Shown piece by piece: positions 6,009-9,006 of a DNA stretch of 9,006 bases. The stretch is from contig JAEXGR010000061.1 of assembly GCA_023450745.1 (NCBI GenBank), positions 1-9,006 on the forward strand, given 5' to 3'. Position numbers and translations under genes: made by a program. The stretch is from Synergistota bacterium. GTDB lineage: Bacteria > Synergistota > Synergistia > Synergistales > Synergistaceae. The notes beneath the pieces were generated by a model. That model was not told the origin of the DNA, ran no database searches, and worked only from the letters and a program-made list of their open reading frames with translations. Within the stretch, counting starts at the first letter, position 1. Every line of letters begins with the position of its first letter.

Positions 6009-6487
6009 TGAATGTCGGCTTTGTCAGGATCGAGCCGTTTGACAAGAAGTATTCAAGGGCGGCTTTTGACTGCGGCGCAGACGATTTGAACAGTTATCTT
6101 AAACAAATTATTTCACAGGATATCAAAAGACGGCTGGCAAATGGCTTTGTCATGCTGGCGGATGATAGCGACAAGGTAATCGGTTATTATACCCTTTCCG
6201 CAATGTCCGTCCTGCTCGACGAACTGCCGGAAGACAGGTCACGCAGACTAAGATATCCTGTGATTCCCGTTGCTTTGCTTGGCAGATTAGCGGTAGATAA
6301 AAGATATCGCGGAAACGGCTTGGGAAGAGTTTTGCTTTATGATGCCGTGGAGCGCATAAAGCAGGCTCAAATCGCCTGTTACGCGCTCATAGTCGACGCA
6401 AAGGACGCGGCGGCGAAAAATTTTTATTGCGCGTTTGGCTTCGAGCCTCTTAAAAATGCCGCGCAGCGGCTTTTCTTTGTTCTATAA
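6008..6487 (+). CDS. TacT-like GNAT acetyltransferase toxin
   Basis: 159-residue GNAT-fold toxin of the operon started by the antitoxin. Relatives such as Salmonella TacT acetylate the amino group of aminoacyl-tRNA and block translation. Visible hallmarks: FDCGADDLNSYLK at 20-32, the usual N-terminal motif of this group; GYYTLS at 59-64; RLAVDKRYRGNGLG at 93-106, the acetyl-CoA pyrophosphate-binding loop (R/Q-x-x-G-x-G/A); and NFYCAFGFEPL at 138-148, where Tyr140 sits at the position of the catalytic Tyr of TacT. Length is typical of the family and no motif is missing, so the toxin looks intact. There is no ribosome site of its own; translation is probably coupled through the one-base overlap with the antitoxin stop. 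Which aminoacyl-tRNA it attacks cannot be read from sequence. Confidence 0.9.
   Translation: MNVGFVRIEPFDKKYSRAAFDCGADDLNSYLKQIISQDIKRRLANGFVMLADDSDKVIGYYTLSAMSVLLDELPEDRSRRLRYPVIPVALLGRLAVDKRYRGNGLGRVLLYDAVERIKQAQIACYALIVDAKDAAAKNFYCAFGFEPLKNAAQRLFFVL
6458..6480 (+). terminator. Terminator overlapping the 3' end of the toxin gene
   Basis: GCCGC (6458-6462), loop GCA, GCGGC (6466-6470), then TTTTCTTTGTT. The stem is short but is followed by a good T-run; A-residues upstream can extend the stem imperfectly. It lies inside the last codons of the toxin gene, which is compact but not rare. Confidence 0.5.
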
Positions 6488-6508
6488 TATCTTACCGTCT
6501 CAAAAAAA

Positions 6509-6706
6509 GGAGCCGTTCTCTTTCAGCGAAGGTCAACACTCCTTCCGACCCGGCGGAAAACCGCCGCCGGCCCACCTTCCTCAAGGAGGAAGGCAAAATG
6601 ATAAAGACCAGTTCTGCACAAGGTTTATGCCCCCTAGCCGCAGCCTCGTCTTCGGCTCCCTCGCAAGGAGGCTCCGGCCGCAGGCCGGCGGAGGAGTTAT
6701 GACCTC
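6509..6706. repeat. Intergenic hairpin repeat, copy B
   Basis: Flank GGAGCCGTTC.. at 6509-6532, then edge AAGGTCAACACTCCTTCCG. The opposite end (about 6688-6706) carries CGGAGGAGTTATGACCTCC, an imperfect inverted copy of the edge, so the unit resembles a small element with terminal inverted repeats. Internal stems: CGGCGG/CCGCCG (6551-6556/6561-6566, AAAA loop), CCTTCCTC/GAGGAAGG (6575-6582/6586-6593), and CGGCC..GGCCG near 6674-6688. It encodes no plausible protein. Positions 6537-6621 are nearly identical to 6785-6869. Confidence 0.75.
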
Positions 6707-6770
6707 CATCAACAGTACAGGCACGCTTGTTTTTAGCGATATGCGAAAATAACATGGCGGGCTTAAAATC
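6707..6770. other. Short unique spacer between repeat copies B and C
   Basis: Unremarkable AT-richer sequence; no start-plus-ribosome-site combination, promoter or hairpin that I would defend. Confidence 0.3.
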
Positions 6771-6899
6771 GAGGTCAAGACCAGCACTCCTTCCGACCCG
6801 GCGGAAAACCGCCGCCGGCCCACCTTCCTCAAAGAGGAAGGCAAAATGATAAAGACCGGCTCTGCACAATGCTGCTGCCCTGGGGGAGGCCCCCCTCTC
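6771..6899. repeat. Intergenic hairpin repeat, copy C
   Basis: Same orientation as copy B and sharing 85 bp (6785-6869) with three mismatches. Edge GAGGTCAAGACCAGCACTCCTTCCG begins at 6771. Stems are CGGCGG/CCGCCG with AAAA loop and CCTTCCTC-AAA-GAGGAAGG (6823-6841); GGGGG (6882-6886) can pair with CCCCC (6891-6895). The copy runs up to the stop codon of the minus-strand transporter, so it forms that gene's 3' untranslated region and may serve as its transcript-end structure, although no T-tract is visible on that strand. Confidence 0.72.
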
Positions 6900-8597
6900 C
6901 TAGCCCATAAGCAGCACGATGACCACGCCCCAGACGGCGAAGACGATGTTGTTCAGCGCGTAGGGGACGGTGTAGCCTAACACCGGCGTCGGGCTGCCGC
7001 AGGCCTCCTGCAGCGCGCCGAGCGCCGCGGTGCAGAGCCGCGCGCCGGTGCAGGCGCCGAGCAGGATGACGGGGTTCATTTTGAAGAACCATTTGCCGGC
7101 CAGGATGCAGGAGACGATGGGCACGACGGTGACGACGACGCCGCCCCACATGATCCCCCAGCCGTTCTGCCGGAGGCCGTTCACAAAATCCGGCCCGCAG
7201 CTGAGGCCGACGACGGCGATGAAGCCGCAGAGGCCGAGGCTCTGGAAGATCCAGGCTGTGGGGGCCGGCATGTTGCCGAACACGGGACTGCCCGAGCGGT
7301 ACCAGCTTATCAGCAGCCCCGCGAGTAGCGCGCCGCCGCCCGTCGTGAGGCTCAGCGGTATGCGTCCCACTTTAAAGGTCAGGGCGCCGACAAGGGCTCC
7401 CGCGGCGATCCCGAGCGCGACCGTGACCATGTCTGTCGCGGCGCTGGTGCGCTCCGGACGGCCGATGGTCGGTATCGCGAGCTCGACGGCTTTCATGACG
7501 CCGCCAAGCGTGACGACGTCTCCGCGGTGGATAACGGTGCTGTTAAAGACGGGGATCTCCTGCACGCCGCGGGTTATCTTCCTGACGATGACGCCGTGCA
7601 TCTGCGGCTCGAGCGCCAGATCCTCGACCGTTTTGCCAAACCACCCTTTTTGGGTAACGACGACGCCGACGCGTTCCATCACCATCGCGGAAAGTTCGTT
7701 GTCCACGACCTCCGGCCCCGGCGTCGCCGCCTGGTCGGCCAATATCCGGCGGAGGCTGCGGACCGCGACGACGTCGTCCTTTTCAAGGACGGTGCCGTCT
7801 GTCACCGGGATTTTTTCCCCGCCGCGGCGGAGGGCCACGACCAGAAAGCTCTTGTCGCCGCCCTCCGCTTTTTCGGCGTCCCCGACGCTTCGGCCGATGT
7901 AGCGCGGGTTTTCCACACGGTAGCTGCGCGTGAGGTAATCGGTGTATTCGATAAAGGTATCGGGCGGCATCTTCGTCTCGCCGAGCTTATTTTCCAGAGC
8001 GCGCGCCTCCGCCTTGAGGTCTTTTACGCCAAGCAGTATCGGGCCGATATAGGCGGTGATCCAGATCGCGCCGATGGTGCCGAAGAGGTAGGAGACGGCA
8101 TAGGCGATCGGCACGTCGTTGACATACCGCGCCGTAAGCTCCGGGCTTAAGCCGAGCTTCGCGATGGTATCGGCGGCGACGCCGATCATCAGCGATTCCG
8201 TCGCCGAGCCGGCCAGCAATCCCGCGCCGAAGCCGGGGTTGAGCCCCATCAGCTTTGCCATGACGTAGGCCGAGGCAAGGCACAGCGCCGCCATCAGCAG
8301 CGCGAAGGCGAGAAGCGGCAGCGCGCTTGACCGGAGGCTGTGAAAAAAGGCCGGGCCGCTGCTGTAGCCGATCGTAAAGATAAAGAGCAGAAAGAAGATG
8401 TTCTTGACGTTGGGCGATATGACGACGCCCATCAGCGCCCCGACGATCACCGCCACGATGAGGGTCGCCGCCACCGCGCCCAGCGCCACCCCTTTGTATT
8501 TGAAACTCCCAAGCCAGTAGCCCGCGCCGATACAGAAGAAAAACGGTATCGAAGGATTTTCGCGGCAGACCGCGGCAAACCAGTTTATTATCTCCAT
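6900..8597 (-). CDS. AspT/YidE/YbjL-family transporter with two TrkA-C domains
   Basis: 565-residue inner-membrane transporter of the aspartate:alanine exchanger (AAE, TC 2.A.81) family. The order is typical: N-terminal membrane half (about 12-190), two TrkA-C/RCK-C domains in the cytosol (about 215-290 and 300-378), and C-terminal membrane half (about 390-562). The halves show internal duplication: FTIGYSSGPAFF at 74-85 mirrors VVGLSCGPDFV at 462-472. GLLAGSATES at 126-135 and LLGACTGA at 512-519 are the family's small-residue motifs. Characterised relatives exchange aspartate for alanine (AspT) or export succinate (SucE), so the substrate is uncertain; no aspartate decarboxylase gene is adjacent here. 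Start ATG 8597 (reading leftwards) is preceded by AAAGGGG at 8615-8609 with an 11-nt spacer. Length matches the family and both halves are intact. It is convergent with the toxin-antitoxin operon, separated by repeats B and C. Confidence 0.9.
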   Translation of the reverse strand: MEIINWFAAVCRENPSIPFFFCIGAGYWLGSFKYKGVALGAVAATLIVAVIVGALMGVVISPNVKNIFFLLFIFTIGYSSGPAFFHSLRSSALPLLAFALLMAALCLASAYVMAKLMGLNPGFGAGLLAGSATESLMIGVAADTIAKLGLSPELTARYVNDVPIAYAVSYLFGTIGAIWITAYIGPILLGVKDLKAEARALENKLGETKMPPDTFIEYTDYLTRSYRVENPRYIGRSVGDAEKAEGGDKSFLVVALRRGGEKIPVTDGTVLEKDDVVAVRSLRRILADQAATPGPEVVDNELSAMVMERVGVVVTQKGWFGKTVEDLALEPQMHGVIVRKITRGVQEIPVFNSTVIHRGDVVTLGGVMKAVELAIPTIGRPERTSAATDMVTVALGIAAGALVGALTFKVGRIPLSLTTGGGALLAGLLISWYRSGSPVFGNMPAPTAWIFQSLGLCGFIAVVGLSCGPDFVNGLRQNGWGIMWGGVVVTVVPIVSCILAGKWFFKMNPVILLGACTGARLCTAALGALQEACGSPTPVLGYTVPYALNNIVFAVWGVVIVLLMG

Positions 8598-8608
8598 AAG
8601 GAACGATT

Positions 8609-8615
8609 CCCCTTT
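8609..8615 (-). promoter_or_regulatory. Ribosome binding site of the transporter gene
   Basis: On the minus strand AAAGGGG, 11 nt before the ATG at 8597-8595. A slightly long spacer, but the best site available for a start consistent with the first membrane helix. Confidence 0.6.
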
Positions 8616-8647
8616 CGCAATACGGTCAGTCCTGTCACTGCCTTATG

Positions 8648-8653
8648 ATTATA
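8648..8653 (-). promoter_or_regulatory. Candidate -10 box for the transporter gene
   Basis: Perfect TATAAT on the minus strand about 50 bp before the start codon. No good -35 lies at 16-18 bp (ATGAAA at 16 bp; TTGCCC is 22 bp away), so the promoter may be weak or activator-dependent. Confidence 0.42.
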
Positions 8654-8689
8654 TTGAGCGGCGGTTTTCTTTCATGGGCAAGATATGGA

Positions 8690-8787
8690 ACGGCCGTTAG
8701 GCATAAATGACAGTTTTTGAGCGAAGCCCGCACCGCAAGCATGGCTTTGACCGGATAAAGGGCAAATTGGGATTTGGCAAAGATTTT
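8690..8787. other. Unassigned spacer upstream of the transporter promoter
   Basis: No gene, repeat edge or stable inverted repeat found. Confidence 0.3.
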
Positions 8788-8848
8788 GGGCTCCCTCGCT
8801 GAGGGAGCTCCCCGCGAAGCGGGGTGAGGGAGTATTGACCTTGGTTTT
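8788..8848. repeat. Intergenic hairpin repeat, partial copy D
   Basis: CTCCCTC (8791-8797) can pair with GAGGGAG at 8801-8807 or with GAGGGAG at 8826-8832; between them CCCCGC-GAA-GCGGGG (8810-8824) is a perfect stem. The end GGGAGTATTGACCTTGG is the inverted edge motif of the family. This is shorter than copies B and C and seems to be one arm of a composite element with copy E. Confidence 0.7.
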
Positions 8849-8892
8849 ATGCTTTTCTCTTCTTTAAGAAGTTACGAAAACCTTAAGGTCAA
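8835..8892. repeat. Large imperfect palindrome joining repeat copies D and E
   Basis: TTGACCTTGGTTTT (8835-8848) faces AAAACCTTAAGGTCAA (8877-8892), complementary except for two extra T. In the 28-bp centre sits a perfect odd palindrome, CTTCTTTAAGAAG (8859-8871). The whole could form a cruciform or act as a two-way terminator. Confidence 0.6.
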
Positions 8893-9006
8893 CGTCAAAA
8901 CTCCCTCCGACCCGGCGAAAACCCGTCGCCGGCCCACCTCTGATGTAACTACCAGCCGAGTCGCACAAATCAGAAAAACGCTGATTTGGCTCCCTGGCCG
9001 CCTCCC
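8877..9006. repeat. Intergenic hairpin repeat, copy E, cut by the window end
   Basis: Starts with the edge AAGGTCAACGTCAAAACTCC (8885-8904), then CCGGCG/CGCCGG stem with different loop bases from copies B and C, the same GGCCCACCT stretch, and a perfect 8-bp inverted repeat CAAATCAG (8966-8973)/CTGATTTG (8981-8988). Its other end lies beyond the window. Confidence 0.7.

Noticed and set aside
6435..6869. Several 87-125-codon frames over repeats B and C
   Set aside because: They translate the repeats themselves, end or begin inside them, and differ between the two near-identical copies.
7909..7917. TTTTCCACA, a variant DnaA box
   Set aside because: Lies within the transporter coding sequence, single and explained by codons.
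7030..8150. Plus-strand frames of 207-290 codons opposite the transporter
   Set aside because: Low-complexity shadows of a well-recognised membrane protein.

Overview
The window looks like chromosomal DNA from a member of the Synergistota, probably a gut-type genus close to Cloacibacillus or Synergistes. The main reason is that two secreted proteins end in a Gly-Gly-Gly-Cys / TGIAAFALL / basic tail that matches the lineage-restricted Synerg-CTERM sorting signal. The GC-rich coding style and strong AGGAGG-type ribosome sites fit this. The assignment rests on family recognition, not on a database search.

Layout: (1) 1-4846, plus strand, a cell-surface locus. It has two paralogous Synerg-CTERM proteins (134-1564 and 3377-4846), each with a signal peptide, a divergent N-terminal region, an InlB-B/Flg_new_2-like repeat, a shared unnamed module and the sorting tail. 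Between them lies a secreted GLUG-repeat protein with a C-terminal Ig-like segment (1803-3302) and no sorting tail. Hairpin terminators follow the second and third genes. (2) 4916-5530, a small basic cytosolic protein of unknown function. (3) 5673-6487, a compact type II toxin-antitoxin operon: a ribbon-helix-helix/DUF1778 antitoxin overlapping by one base with a TacT-like GNAT toxin, with a palindromic operator candidate between the -35 and -10 boxes. (4) 6900-8597, minus strand, a full-length AspT/YidE/YbjL-family transporter with two membrane halves flanking two TrkA-C/RCK-C domains.

The stretches between genes carry a family of GC-rich, hairpin-forming intergenic repeats. They share an edge of the type AAGGTCAA..ACTCC.TCCG and occur at about 1575-1720, 6509-6706, 6771-6899, 8788-8848 and 8877-9006. 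A scrap of the repeat flank also forms the last codons of the 4916-5530 gene.

The three surface proteins plausibly form one exported adhesin-like locus. The processing enzyme for the sorting tail is not in this window. The toxin-antitoxin pair and the transporter look functionally independent. I see no rRNA, tRNA, CRISPR array or transposase. The least described material is the shared pre-anchor module, the mosaic surface proteins, the unknown gene at 4916 and the repeat family.
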